A DNA stretch of 64,000 nt, taken from Marinarcus sediminis (GTDB lineage Bacteria; Campylobacterota; Campylobacteria; Campylobacterales; Arcobacteraceae). Each line of letters starts with the position of its first letter. Position 1 is the first letter of the stretch. Positions 16,569 through 25,492 of this stretch are shown here, piece by piece. The stretch covers positions 1,488,001 through 1,552,000 of the forward strand of contig NZ_CP182357.1 in assembly GCF_048571275.1 (NCBI RefSeq). The letters are read 5' to 3'. The translations under genes were made by a program, and so were the position numbers. Below the pieces are notes generated by a model, which was not told the origin of the DNA, did no database searches, and saw nothing but the letters and a program-made list of their open reading frames with translations.

Positions 16569-17729
16569 ATGGATAAAAAAACTCAAATGAATTTCAATTT
16601 GAACAATTTTGCACTGGCACTTTCTCCTTTGTTAGATGGTGTTGAAACGCAGCGTTTAACAACGTCACCCCACCACAGTAAACGCATTGCATTTGTGAGT
16701 TTAAAATTGGGGATAATGTTAAAATTAGATGCTCCTTCATTGGCTGATTTGTGTGCGTATTCTCTTTCCCATCATTTGGCTTTAAATGTGACAGAAAATG
16801 AAAAAGAGTGTTGTAAACTTTCATCTGACATATGTTCATCATTCCCTTTTTTACAACCATGTGAAGATGTTTTAAAGTATCAACAAGAGTATTATAATGG
16901 AACAGGTTTATTTGGTTTAAAAGCCAAAGAGATTCCACTTCTTTCTCAACTTATCTCTTTTGCGCACACACTTGACACTCGATTTGATTTTTCAAAACCT
17001 TCCATTGAAAACCGTGTTGCTATTGTTGAGTTTGTAAAACAAAACAGTAATAAACTGTTCATGCAAACACTGTGTGATACTTTTTTAGACTTGGCAACAC
17101 AGCCGAGCTTTTGGTTGGATATGCAAAGTGAAAATGAGATGTTACAATTTATATATGTCTCTTTAAATGATTTTACAACCATTGTATCTTTTGAAAAAAT
17201 GTTAGCCATTTGTTCACACTTTACTTCCCTTGTGGACGTGCATTCAAAGATTATTGAAAAAGCTGCTTTAATGTGTGAATATTATCAATTTGAACACAAA
17301 GATAAACAGACTTTTCTTATTGCTGTCTCATTAGAAAATATAGGGAAATTGATGATTCCTAAAGAGATACTGCATAAAAAATCGGATTTAAACCCCAATG
17401 AGTTTGAAGAGGTTAAAGCCTATCCTTACTATACAAAAAAAGCGTTAAGTGCCATTATGGGCTTTAGTGATATTGCTACTTTAGCTTCTACGGCACATGA
17501 GTATCTTGATGGCAGTGGTTATCCTTATTTTATACAAGCCAATGCGTTGAGTTTGAAAAACAGATTAATGGCTGCATTGGTGATTTATGAAGCGTTAAGA
17601 GCTAAAAAGAGTTATCACGAAGCATTTTCACATAAAGAAGCCATTGAAATTATGAGCGTATTTGCTCAAAATTATAAAATTGATGCTGCTATTGTAGAGG
17701 ATATGAACAAGGTATTTGAGACTATTTAA
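16569..17729 (+). CDS. Degenerate tandem HD-GYP-like protein
   Basis: A 386-residue soluble protein with two HD-GYP-like halves. The C-terminal half shows HEYLDGSGYP (310-319) and the surrounding helices, but the HD dyad is replaced by Glu-Asn in SLENIGKL (256-257) and other metal ligands are lost (AYP for HP, IYEAL for the usual D-containing motif). The N-terminal half keeps a first histidine (HHSKRI), has HH instead of HD (68-69) and a weak EYYNGTGL motif. Active HD-GYP domains degrade cyclic di-GMP; this one is probably inactive and may bind or sense instead. Its final bases form part of a terminator stem. Confidence 0.78.
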   Translation: MDKKTQMNFNLNNFALALSPLLDGVETQRLTTSPHHSKRIAFVSLKLGIMLKLDAPSLADLCAYSLSHHLALNVTENEKECCKLSSDICSSFPFLQPCEDVLKYQQEYYNGTGLFGLKAKEIPLLSQLISFAHTLDTRFDFSKPSIENRVAIVEFVKQNSNKLFMQTLCDTFLDLATQPSFWLDMQSENEMLQFIYVSLNDFTTIVSFEKMLAICSHFTSLVDVHSKIIEKAALMCEYYQFEHKDKQTFLIAVSLENIGKLMIPKEILHKKSDLNPNEFEEVKAYPYYTKKALSAIMGFSDIATLASTAHEYLDGSGYPYFIQANALSLKNRLMAALVIYEALRAKKSYHEAFSHKEAIEIMSVFAQNYKIDAAIVEDMNKVFETI

Positions 17730-17742
17730 CATAGTCTCAAAT
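17714..17742. terminator. Bidirectional terminator overlapping a stop codon
   Basis: A perfect 12-base stem (17714-17725 with 17731-17742) and a five-base loop. It overlaps the last codons and stop of the HD-GYP-like gene and lies before the rhodanese stop at 17746; TTTTAA follows. It serves both convergent genes. Confidence 0.72.
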
Positions 17743-17745
17743 GTT

Positions 17746-18441
17746 TTAAGGTTTTATTGTGGTCAAATTTAAGAGTGTCCACGAATACATTCCCCCTCGA
17801 TACCAAGAGAGTTTTTCAACAGGGTAACCGATTTTTAAGAGGTTTTGAATTGCCCAAGTTGATTGTGGGCACCATGCACCATTACAAAAAAGAAGTAAAG
17901 TTTTTGCTTTTGAAAAGTCATAAACTCCATCGTTTGATTCCACTCCTAATAGTTCTAAGGTATCTGAAAATTCAAAAGGTTTTTTTTCAGGATCAAAAGA
18001 GCTAAATGGAATGTTTTGAGCGGTTGGAATGGTTTTTTTTACAAACCAACTTGGCATTCTTGCATCTATTAAGAGCATGTTTTTATCTGTTTGAGCTTTA
18101 ATCATAAAGTCAATAACTTCAATTTCTCCTACGGTTTCTATCCCTTTGGCAATAGTAATAGGAGCAATTTTCCCTACGGTTGTTACAAACGTTTTTTTAC
18201 ATTTTGCAGGGACATTGGCATTGGCATAATCTCCACTCCAAATGACTTCTGGATCGGCTCCATTGACTTTGGTACATCCCAACTCTTCACGGTCTCTTTT
18301 AATGACATAATTGTGGACTTTGTCGTTGTCATCGACATATTTAATAGCGACACCCATACCATTTAAGTCATAGTTGCTTGCAAAAGAGATTGTCCATCCC
18401 AGCGTTACAATAAGCACAGTCTTTAATACCATTGAATTCAT
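17746..18441 (-). CDS. Periplasmic rhodanese-domain protein
   Basis: A 231-residue protein from the ATG at 18439-18441, which follows AAAAGGAGC; the longer frame to 18501 has no ribosome site. A signal peptide is followed by an unassigned N-terminal domain (about 25-105) and a C-terminal rhodanese-like domain. The domain has LLIDARMPSWFVKKTIPTA and an active loop FCNGAWCPQS with two cysteines, then SWYRGGMYSW. The CNGxWC form resembles the CxxxW rhodaneses linked to periplasmic oxidation systems. With the sox genes nearby, a sulfur-transfer role is likely but not shown. Confidence 0.83.
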   Translation of the reverse strand: MNSMVLKTVLIVTLGWTISFASNYDLNGMGVAIKYVDDNDKVHNYVIKRDREELGCTKVNGADPEVIWSGDYANANVPAKCKKTFVTTVGKIAPITIAKGIETVGEIEVIDFMIKAQTDKNMLLIDARMPSWFVKKTIPTAQNIPFSSFDPEKKPFEFSDTLELLGVESNDGVYDFSKAKTLLLFCNGAWCPQSTWAIQNLLKIGYPVEKLSWYRGGMYSWTLLNLTTIKP

Positions 18442-18728
18442 AGAAGCTCCTTTTAGTTTTATTTGATTTATTATAACAAAATAAGCTGACTTTGGATACA
18501 AAAAGTGTCATTTTTTTGTCATTTAATTTTTCTGAAAAGATTTTTTATTCTTTATGCGTTGCCTAAATAAGTTGTAATTTCTTTGTAACTAAGCAAATTT
18601 ATAATTGCAACTTATGGTTTAAAGGAGTTTGGGTTCAAAATAAAATAAAAACCCATTTTATCAAACGATATATCACTGCAGAACCAGACAAGAATAAGCG
18701 TAATTATTATATTGATAAAGAGTAAAAA

Positions 18729-19412
18729 ATGAAAATAAATTTTAATATAGCAACATATAATTTGTGGAAGAATTGTGGAAAATTTCCTAAAAGAATTCAT
18801 AAAATGGGAGATAAACTTAATCATATCGATTGTATTTGTTTGCAAGAAGATTATGAAGACAGACAGTTTTCAAGTAGCAACACCATCAATAAAACGTTAA
18901 ATTTTAATAAAATAACCTTACCATTACGATTGAAAAAACGAGCTGGGGAAAAATCATCTTCAAACCTAACCATTTTATCAAAATATGAAATAAAGCTTTT
19001 AGAAAACATCTGTTTTAATGAAAATGAAGAGGATGAACGAGGTGCTCAAATGGTTCAACTTGAAGTAGATCATAAAAAAATTATTGTTGTCAATACCCAT
19101 TTATCCAATTTAAGCCATTTGGGAAGAATGAATCAAATTGAGGTTATAAAATACAAACTTGAAAACTATCAAAGTGATTTGCTTATGATATGTGGCGATA
19201 TGAACTCCAATGAAAACTCCAAAGAGATTAAACGAATAAAAAGATGTGGATACAATTCGGTCAATAAACAAGCCACCTATGAAGAGGAAAATTTGATGCT
19301 GGATTATATCTTTTATAAGAACAGTTTTGAAGTAGAAGTGAGCTCAAAAATTACTATTAAAGAGTTAAGTGACCACTACTGTTTAGAGAACAACTTTTGT
19401 TGGTCCCATTAA
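18729..19412 (+). CDS. Endonuclease/exonuclease/phosphatase-family protein
   Basis: A 227-residue soluble protein with the EEP catalytic order: ATYNLWKN, CLQEDYED (metal Glu), VNTHLSNL (His), ICGDMNSNE (Asp and Asn), MLDYIFYK and the final SDHYCLEN (Asp-His). This fold hydrolyses phosphodiesters or phosphomonoesters in nucleic acids, inositol phosphates or lipids; nothing here fixes the substrate. It lacks a signal peptide. The stop overlaps a short leftward frame at 19409 by four bases. Confidence 0.85.
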   Translation: MKINFNIATYNLWKNCGKFPKRIHKMGDKLNHIDCICLQEDYEDRQFSSSNTINKTLNFNKITLPLRLKKRAGEKSSSNLTILSKYEIKLLENICFNENEEDERGAQMVQLEVDHKKIIVVNTHLSNLSHLGRMNQIEVIKYKLENYQSDLLMICGDMNSNENSKEIKRIKRCGYNSVNKQATYEEENLMLDYIFYKNSFEVEVSSKITIKELSDHYCLENNFCWSH

Positions 19413-19522
19413 ACAGAGCATTTGAAGCCATTAGGGGAAATGATATAACTCTCCCACTCTCTTTCAACACTCAAAAAATACAACGGGATATTTGATTGAG
19501 CACAAAGATAAAACGATTGCAT
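19409..19522 (-). CDS. Short 37-codon frame, possible gene remnant
   Basis: Reading leftward from an ATG at 19520-19522 gives a 37-residue peptide of protein-like composition, with segments IPLYFLSVEREWES and YIISPNGFKCSV, ending in TAA. It fills most of the 206-base gap between the EEP gene and the GGDEF-EAL gene. No clear ribosome site precedes the ATG, and upstream bases give no longer frame. It may be the 3' remnant of a decayed gene or a small protein. Confidence is low. Confidence 0.25.
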   Translation of the reverse strand: MQSFYLCAQSNIPLYFLSVEREWESYIISPNGFKCSV

Positions 19523-19618
19523 ATTAAATATAACGACGAATTGGATTAAAGAAAAGTTATTTCTTAGTTTAAATTTAAAAAAATATACTATAATACAAAC
19601 TTATGAAAAAGGTTAGGT

Positions 19619-21043
19619 ATGTTTAAAAAGAATTTTGATGAAATAATTCTTATATGTATCATTGTAGTTCTTGCCCCTCTGTTAATATACTATAATGTGT
19701 TTGAAAACGTGTATACCATTACACGTGTTTACGAAAAGTATAACTTTGATGAACTCTTTGTTATTTTTTTGTCGATGTTAATTGCTGTGGCGTTTTATGC
19801 TTTGAAGAAGTACAGTGATTTAAAAAATATCAAAAAAGAGCTGACATTAATTCATGAAACCGATACGCTGACCTCTTTAAAAAATAGAAATGCTTTTTTA
19901 AACTACGACGAAGAGAAGTATAAATATGTTGTACTGCTTAATATCATTGACTTTTCAGTCTTTAATAAATATTTGGGATTTGAAAAAGCAGATAAACTTC
20001 TGGTGTTAATTGCACAAGAGCTTCAACGTATCATTAAAGAGAATTTAAATGAAGAACTTTTTAGAATTTATGGGGATGAGTTTGCCTTTTACAGCAACGA
20101 AATCAACATAAAACACGCACTTCGACGCATTAGGTTACTGTTTGAAAAGAGAAATTTTATACTTGATGATTATGAATTTACGGTGCATTTGAATTTTGCG
20201 TATTCCAGTTGTTTTCCCAAATATCTCACCGCTGTATCGGCACTGCATTTTGCACGAAATTCTATTGAAAAAAGCATCTATAAATACACTGAAGATATTG
20301 CCATTCAACACAATTCACTTAAAATGCTTGATGCCCTCAAAAAAGGATTTTCTCAAAAAAATATCATTCCTGTTTATCAAGCCATCTATGACAATAAAAG
20401 TAAATCGATTTATAAATATGAAGCGCTTGCAAGAATAAAACAAAACGATACGTTACTCACCCCTGATTGTTTTATTGATGTGGCAAAAAAGTTCAAGCTC
20501 TATCACAAAATTACAAAAGATATTATAGAACACAGCTTCAATGACTTTAAAGATACTTCTGATGAATTTTCAATCAATTTGTCTTATATTGATATTATTA
20601 ATGAAGGGACCAATACCTATATTTTTAAAATGCTTAATGCTTACCCAAATGTGGCAAAACGATTGACGATTGAGTTTTTGGAGACTGAAAATATCATGGA
20701 TTATAATGTGTTACTCAAATTCACTGAACAAATCAGAGCATTTGGAACAAAAGTGGCTTTGGATGATTTTGGTTCAGGGTATTCAAACTGGAACAATATT
20801 CTTAAACTTCGTCCTGATTTTATTAAAATAGATGGCAGTTTGATTCAAAATCTTTTAAACAACAAAGATAACATCAATCTGATTAAACTCATTGTTCAGT
20901 TTTCAAAAATGAATAACATAAAAACTGTTGCAGAGTATGTAGATAACGAAGAGTTGGCAAAATTAATCAATATCTTGGGTATTGATTACTCACAAGGGTA
21001 TTTGTATGCACAACCGCAAGAGCGTCATTTAATCTGGAAATAA
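19619..21043 (+). CDS. Membrane GGDEF-EAL protein, probable cyclic di-GMP phosphodiesterase
   Basis: A 474-residue protein with two N-terminal transmembrane segments (about 8-27 and 47-64), a GGDEF-like domain (about 70-220) and an EAL domain (about 230-474). The GGDEF motif reads RIYGDEF, so the diguanylate cyclase site is altered. The EAL domain keeps its catalytic set: YEALARI, NLSYIDI, IEFLETE, ALDDFGSGYSN, FIKIDGS, AEYVDN and QGYLYAQP. It should therefore degrade cyclic di-GMP to pGpG, perhaps with the GGDEF-like part as a GTP sensor. It is monocistronic. Confidence 0.9.
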   Translation: MFKKNFDEIILICIIVVLAPLLIYYNVFENVYTITRVYEKYNFDELFVIFLSMLIAVAFYALKKYSDLKNIKKELTLIHETDTLTSLKNRNAFLNYDEEKYKYVVLLNIIDFSVFNKYLGFEKADKLLVLIAQELQRIIKENLNEELFRIYGDEFAFYSNEINIKHALRRIRLLFEKRNFILDDYEFTVHLNFAYSSCFPKYLTAVSALHFARNSIEKSIYKYTEDIAIQHNSLKMLDALKKGFSQKNIIPVYQAIYDNKSKSIYKYEALARIKQNDTLLTPDCFIDVAKKFKLYHKITKDIIEHSFNDFKDTSDEFSINLSYIDIINEGTNTYIFKMLNAYPNVAKRLTIEFLETENIMDYNVLLKFTEQIRAFGTKVALDDFGSGYSNWNNILKLRPDFIKIDGSLIQNLLNNKDNINLIKLIVQFSKMNNIKTVAEYVDNEELAKLINILGIDYSQGYLYAQPQERHLIWK

Positions 21044-21061
21044 CGTTTGCGATTTGCAGTT

Positions 21062-21970
21062 TTATTTTAATTCAAAAGGTGTCTCTTGGTAGACATAATA
21101 ATTGAGCCAATTGGCAAACAGAAGGTGTGCAGCTGAACGCCATTTTACAACGGGGTCATTGCTTGGGTCATCGTTTTTAAAATAGTTTCTTGGTATGTCA
21201 ATTTCAAGACCTTTTTCGACATCTCTGATATACTCTTTTTGCAAAGAGTCATAATCATACTCCAAGTGACCACTCATAAAGACATGTTTTCTGTCTTGTG
21301 AAGCAACCAAACACACCCCTGAATCTTCTGAGTATAAAAGCAGTTCTAATTCGGGTACTTTTTCAATATCATCTTTTAATACGGTCGTATATCTTGAGTG
21401 TGGAATAAACGCTTCATCGTCAAACCCTCTTAATAATGGATTGGTTTTATTAAAGAGTTCATGGGCAAAAACACCAAAGGTTTTTTTCTCTTGTTCATAC
21501 TTTAAAATTCCATGATGATAATACAAGCCCGCTTGTGAACCCCAACAAATATGCAGTGTTGAAGTGATGTTGGTTTTAGAGTATTCCATAATTTCAGTCA
21601 ATTCATTCCAATACGAGACCTCTTCAAATGGCATGGTTTCTATGGGTGCTCCTGTGATAATTAAACCATCAAATGTGTGTTTTTTGACTTCATCAAAGGT
21701 TTTATAAAAACTCTCTAAGTGATCTTCTGAGGTATTTTTAGATTGATACGTAGCTGTTTTTAAAAGGGTGATTTCCGTTTGTAAAGGCGTATTCCCTAAA
21801 AGTCGCAACAGTTGTGTTTCGGTATCGACTTTATTGGGCATTAAATTTAAAATAAGAATTTTTAACGGTCGAATATCTTGATGGCTCGCTTGCGTGTCAT
21901 TCATAACAAATATGTTTTCATGGTTTAAAATTTTGAATGCAGGAAGCTTTTTAGGAATAACAATAGGCAC
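21062..21970 (-). CDS. metA: Homoserine O-acyltransferase MetA (predicted acetyl-CoA type)
   Basis: A 302-residue protein of the MetA family, the first committed enzyme of methionine synthesis. The nucleophile is Cys142 in LHICWGSQAG. The residue that controls the acyl donor in characterised MetA proteins is at 111; here GAPIETMPFEEVSYW places Glu at 111, which goes with acetyl-CoA rather than succinyl-CoA, so the product should be O-acetylhomoserine. The name homoserine succinyltransferase would therefore be misleading. It is convergent with the GGDEF-EAL gene and followed upstream by a 284-base gap with no gene. Confidence 0.92.
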   Translation of the reverse strand: MPIVIPKKLPAFKILNHENIFVMNDTQASHQDIRPLKILILNLMPNKVDTETQLLRLLGNTPLQTEITLLKTATYQSKNTSEDHLESFYKTFDEVKKHTFDGLIITGAPIETMPFEEVSYWNELTEIMEYSKTNITSTLHICWGSQAGLYYHHGILKYEQEKKTFGVFAHELFNKTNPLLRGFDDEAFIPHSRYTTVLKDDIEKVPELELLLYSEDSGVCLVASQDRKHVFMSGHLEYDYDSLQKEYIRDVEKGLEIDIPRNYFKNDDPSNDPVVKWRSAAHLLFANWLNYYVYQETPFELK

Positions 21971-22254
21971 ACTAAATCCTTGATTATTTTTTGAAGATTA
22001 TAACATATTCTGTCAAAAAGTGTAAATGAGAGTTTGGATTTTAAGTGTTAAAGAGGCTGAATTTATAAGGGCTAAAAGTTAAAATGACACAGTGTACAAA
22101 CTATTGAACACTGATTTAAACATCTTTCATTTTTTTAATTAAAATAATTATTAAAATAATTTTTTCAAGATTATTATAGTACAATAGTAACGTTTTTATT
22201 ACAATATAGTATTTCAACCGATAATAAATTATGACAATATTGAAGGAAGTGAAA
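21971..22254. other. Gene-free promoter region between metA and the PLC-like gene
   Basis: About 284 AT-rich bases between divergent genes. I see no open frame of note, no tRNA and no clear riboswitch. Segments around 22130-22190 contain repeated AATAATT/TTAAAAT words and a TATAGTACAATAG stretch that could supply a -10 element for the rightward gene. Confidence 0.4.
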
Positions 22255-23193
22255 ATGGCAGGAGCATATGCACATATAACGGCAGTAAATAAGGCATTTA
22301 CTGAAAATGAATTGGAAGAATTGGGTCTCAGTAATGATGCATTTATTGCTTTGGCTGATTATTCAACTTTTACTGAATTAGGGTCAGTGAGTCCAGATTA
22401 TCCCTATTTGGCAATCACTGAAAAACACAAAAAATGGGCTGACTTAATGCACTTAGAAATGAAAACAAAATCTTTTATATTAAAAGGTATTGAGGAGGTT
22501 AAAGCTATTGAAGATGAAGAGGACAGAAGAAGAGCTTTTGCATGGTTATGTGGACTTGCAGGGCATATAGTTACGGATGTAGTGATTCATCCTGTAGTTG
22601 AACTAAAAGTTGGAACATATGAAGGACATGAAGCAGCTCATAGGAATTGTGAAATGCACCAAGATGTATATATCTATAAAAAAATTACAGGTTATGGCGA
22701 GATTTCAGAAACAGAACAGTTATCTTTGTTTGGTGAAGAGTGTAGTAATAATGGGAATATGGGTGAGTTAAATAAAGTTGTTTCTTTTGTATGGGGGGAA
22801 ATGTTAGAAGAGTTGAACAGTGAAGAGTACGCAATCAATAAACCAGATTTTGATACTTGGCACAGCAGGTTTCATTTCTTAGTATCCAAAATTGAAGAAA
22901 CACAAAATTTTCCAACTATTTCAAGACATGTAATAGGATTGGATGGCGGAACAATATATCCTAAGTTTGATGAAGTCAATAAAGAAGAATATATTGAAAA
23001 TCTAAAAGTACCAGGTAATAAAACAATGCACTATGATGATATATTCAATAAAGCTGTATCTCAAGTACAGCAAACTTGGAAAGTTTTAGATGAAGCAGTA
23101 TATGGTAATGGGACTACTCATTTAGAATATTTTGCAGATTGGAACTTAGATAATGGTAGAACATCATCGGGTCAATTACAATATTGGGCATAA
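22255..23193 (+). CDS. Zinc-dependent phospholipase C-like protein
   Basis: A protein of about 312 residues starting at the ATG at 22255, directly after GAAGGAAGTG; an upstream ATG at 22231 would place the ribosome site inside the gene. The N-terminus GAYAHITAVN and the helices DYSTFTELGSVSPDYPYL and GLAGHIVTDVVIHPVVEL have the histidine/aspartate pattern of the zinc-dependent phospholipase C family (Zn_dep_PLPC). There is no signal peptide, so it seems intracellular. It is followed by a lipoprotein gene 11 bases away and then by ssrA. Substrate unknown. Confidence 0.75.
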   Translation: MAGAYAHITAVNKAFTENELEELGLSNDAFIALADYSTFTELGSVSPDYPYLAITEKHKKWADLMHLEMKTKSFILKGIEEVKAIEDEEDRRRAFAWLCGLAGHIVTDVVIHPVVELKVGTYEGHEAAHRNCEMHQDVYIYKKITGYGEISETEQLSLFGEECSNNGNMGELNKVVSFVWGEMLEELNSEEYAINKPDFDTWHSRFHFLVSKIEETQNFPTISRHVIGLDGGTIYPKFDEVNKEEYIENLKVPGNKTMHYDDIFNKAVSQVQQTWKVLDEAVYGNGTTHLEYFADWNLDNGRTSSGQLQYWA

Positions 23194-23204
23194 GGGGAAA
23201 TAAG

Positions 23205-23591
23205 ATGAAAAAAATATTACTAAGAAGTTTACTGATTGTTTTTGCAACTAATTTAATTATTGGATGCTCTTTAAAAAGTGATGATTTATTTGAATTAAAA
23301 CCTAAGTTACATACTCTTACTAAAAGAGCAAATAATGCCATTGAAAAAAGAGGCATTGCAGTGGATAATGTAAAAGAGTTTCTTATGAATAAAGATACTA
23401 TTTTAATGGAAAACTTTAAAGATTATGATGTAAAGATAAGGTATGAGAATAAAATTACTGTAGTTCTTTTGTGTAAAGATAATAAAGCCATTTATGAAGA
23501 TTTATCTTGTGATTTAGAAATTGATGAAGATTATACTAATGAAAATAGAGAGTGCAATTTTTACGTATTTAATCCGATATGTAAAAAGTAA
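23205..23591 (+). CDS. Small lipoprotein of unknown function
   Basis: A 128-residue protein from the ATG at 23205 (after AAGGGGAAATAAG). A lipoprotein signal ends at the lipobox IIGC (Cys21). The mature part is charged and has a cysteine-rich end (LLCKDNK, LSCDLE, ECNFYVFNPICKK). It is co-transcribed with the PLC-like gene. I do not recognise the family. Confidence 0.6.
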   Translation: MKKILLRSLLIVFATNLIIGCSLKSDDLFELKPKLHTLTKRANNAIEKRGIAVDNVKEFLMNKDTILMENFKDYDVKIRYENKITVVLLCKDNKAIYEDLSCDLEIDEDYTNENRECNFYVFNPICKK

Positions 23592-23640
23592 AAATGATAG
23601 AGATAGAATCTATATTAAGTATCAAGTAATGTATTAACTT

Positions 23641-23684
23641 AAAAAATTTCACAGCCCTTTTTTAAGAGTTACTGTGGAAATTTT
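23641..23684 (-). terminator. Terminator of ssrA
   Basis: Read leftward, a stem of AAAATTTC(c)ACAG with CTGTGAAATTTT, one bulged base and a 15-17 base loop, is followed by a T run. It starts four bases beyond the tmRNA 3' end. Confidence 0.65.
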
Positions 23685-23687
23685 AAA

Positions 23688-24079
23688 TGGTGGAAGTGAC
23701 GGGTGTCGAACCCGTGTCTTAAAACAAATACTACCAGCGTCTACATGTTTAGAGGGGTTGAAAAGTTTCACTTTATAACAGCTCAGCCCGCAAGGCAATC
23801 ATAAAGCTAAGATTTAAAATGTCTCTTAATGGGGCAATCAATACCAAAAAGATAATCTATCTGGGTGAATCCACTGTAACCTGCATAGATAGAATCTACA
23901 GAGTGAACCTCCAAGGCCTCAACCCCTAAGGGGAGTCCTGAATTGTGAACTTATGCTATTTTAGCGTAAGCTGGAGCGTAATTTGTATTGTTTGCGTCTA
24001 AAAAATTTGAACGGTTTAAGGCGGTTCAGACCTACATGCAACTGATCCTCTCTGCTCTAATCGAAGCCATAACACTCCC
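23688..24079 (-). ncRNA. ssrA: Transfer-messenger RNA (tmRNA)
   Basis: About 392 bases read leftward. The 5' end GGGAGTG pairs with CACTTCC before the encoded ACCA 3' end, forming the tRNA-like acceptor stem, and the T-arm reads CGGGTTCGACACCCG. The resume codon is GCA at 23993-23995 and the tag is ANNTNYAPAYAKIA, followed by TAA at 23951-23953. tmRNA with SmpB rescues stalled ribosomes and tags the products for ClpXP-type proteases; clpP is also in this window. A one-piece form (not permuted) is evident. Confidence 0.95.
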
Positions 24080-24100
24080 ATTAAAATAAACGAAGAGAGA

Positions 24101-24106
24101 ATTATA
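24101..24106 (-). promoter_or_regulatory. Probable -10 box of ssrA
   Basis: ATTATA on the plus strand is a perfect TATAAT leftward, 21 bases before the first base of the mature tmRNA. The precursor leader would be short. Confidence 0.45.
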
Positions 24107-24231
24107 TCTAAACTATTGTAATTATACAAGATGGCTTGAAAATAGTTAACCTTTAAAATGCAATATAAAATTGTAACCATTTTTAAATCATTTCTTAGAT
24201 AGAATATTGAATATTTTAATTGGAGATTTTT

Positions 24232-25428
24232 ATGAGTAAAAAAGGTATTTTAATTATCGGTGCAGGTGGTGTTAGCCGTGTTGCAACTGTAAAGTGTGCT
24301 ATGAATATTGATACATTTGAAAAGATTACATTGGCATCAAGAACCATCAGTAAGTGTGAATCCATTCAAGCAGATATTAAAAAAAATCAAGGTGTGGATA
24401 TTGATGTTGCAAGTGTAGATGCAGACAGTGTTGATGCATTGGTAGAACTCATTAAAAAAGTGAATCCAAAATTGGTTTTAAACGTGGCATTGCCTTACCA
24501 AGATTTAACCATTATGGATGCGTGTACAGCATGTAACGTTGATTATGTGGATACAGCAAACTATGAACACCCAGATGAAGCAAAATTTGAGTACAAAGAG
24601 CAATGGGCAAGAGATGAACAGTTTAAGAAAGCGGGGATTAAAGCCCTTTTAGGAAGTGGATTTGACCCAGGTGTTACAGGTGTATTTTGTGCGTATGCGC
24701 AACAAAACCTTTTTGATGAAATCAACTATATTGATATTATGGATTGTAATGCAGGTGATCATGGTTACCCATTTGCAACGAACTTTAATCCAGAAATCAA
24801 TTTAAGAGAAGTCAGCGCCAATGGAAGATATTGGGAAGAGGGCAAATGGATTGAAACCAAACCTTTGGAAATCAGAGTGGATCATGACTATCCAGAAGTG
24901 GGAGTGAAACCTTCATATTTACTCTATCATGAAGAGTTAGAATCATTGACAAAAAACATCAAAGGGTTGAAAAGAATTCGATTCTTTATGACATTTGGAG
25001 ACAGTTATATCCAACACATGAATTGTTTACAAAATGTGGGAATGTTAGGCATTGAACCCGTTGAACATAAAGGGCAAAAAATCATTCCAATTGAGTTTTT
25101 AACCACACTTTTACCAGACCCTGCAAGCTTAGGGCCAAGAACCGTTGGAAAAACAAACATTGGGTGTATCATTGAAGGCTTAAAAGATGGGAAAAAGAAA
25201 AAAGTTTACATCTACAATATTTGTGACCACCAAGAGTGTTATAAAGAGACAGGCGCACAAGCAGTAAGTTATACTACTGGAGTGCCTGCAATGATTGGTG
25301 CAAAAATGATATACAAAGGTCTTTGGGATGGCAAAGGAGTATTCAATATTGAAGAGTTCAATGCTACACCATTTATGGAAGAGTTGATGACACAAGGTCT
25401 TCCTTGGAAAATAGTTGAGATTGATTGA
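24232..25428 (+). CDS. Carboxynorspermidine dehydrogenase (saccharopine dehydrogenase family)
   Basis: A protein of about 398 residues starting at the ATG at 24232 after GGAGATTTTT. The N-terminus GILIIGAGGVSRVA is the nucleotide-binding Rossmann glycine loop, and GSGFDPGVTGVF is the family's substrate-site signature. It reductively condenses aspartate semialdehyde with a diamine to give carboxynorspermidine or carboxyspermidine, the alternative route to triamines used by Campylobacterota and Vibrio. Its partner nspC lies 253 bases downstream beyond a rubredoxin gene. The neighbour rules out lysine-pathway saccharopine dehydrogenase as the likely role. Confidence 0.88.
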   Translation: MSKKGILIIGAGGVSRVATVKCAMNIDTFEKITLASRTISKCESIQADIKKNQGVDIDVASVDADSVDALVELIKKVNPKLVLNVALPYQDLTIMDACTACNVDYVDTANYEHPDEAKFEYKEQWARDEQFKKAGIKALLGSGFDPGVTGVFCAYAQQNLFDEINYIDIMDCNAGDHGYPFATNFNPEINLREVSANGRYWEEGKWIETKPLEIRVDHDYPEVGVKPSYLLYHEELESLTKNIKGLKRIRFFMTFGDSYIQHMNCLQNVGMLGIEPVEHKGQKIIPIEFLTTLLPDPASLGPRTVGKTNIGCIIEGLKDGKKKKVYIYNICDHQECYKETGAQAVSYTTGVPAMIGAKMIYKGLWDGKGVFNIEEFNATPFMEELMTQGLPWKIVEID

Positions 25429-25492
25429 GTTTAATAGCAATATTTAATGAATCAGTAGTATAATAAACGAATGTTTTAAAAAGGAGTCTATT

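Noticed and set aside
18502..18728. Open stretch reading ...FIKRYITAEPDKNKRNYYIDKE before the EEP gene
   Set aside because: No start codon with a ribosome site and a stop close upstream; the length is too short to claim a gene remnant.
23688..24079. A tRNA gene at the GGTTCGA motif
   Set aside because: The tRNA-like ends enclose a coded tag peptide and a stop codon, so this is tmRNA; no ordinary tRNA or rRNA gene was found in the window.
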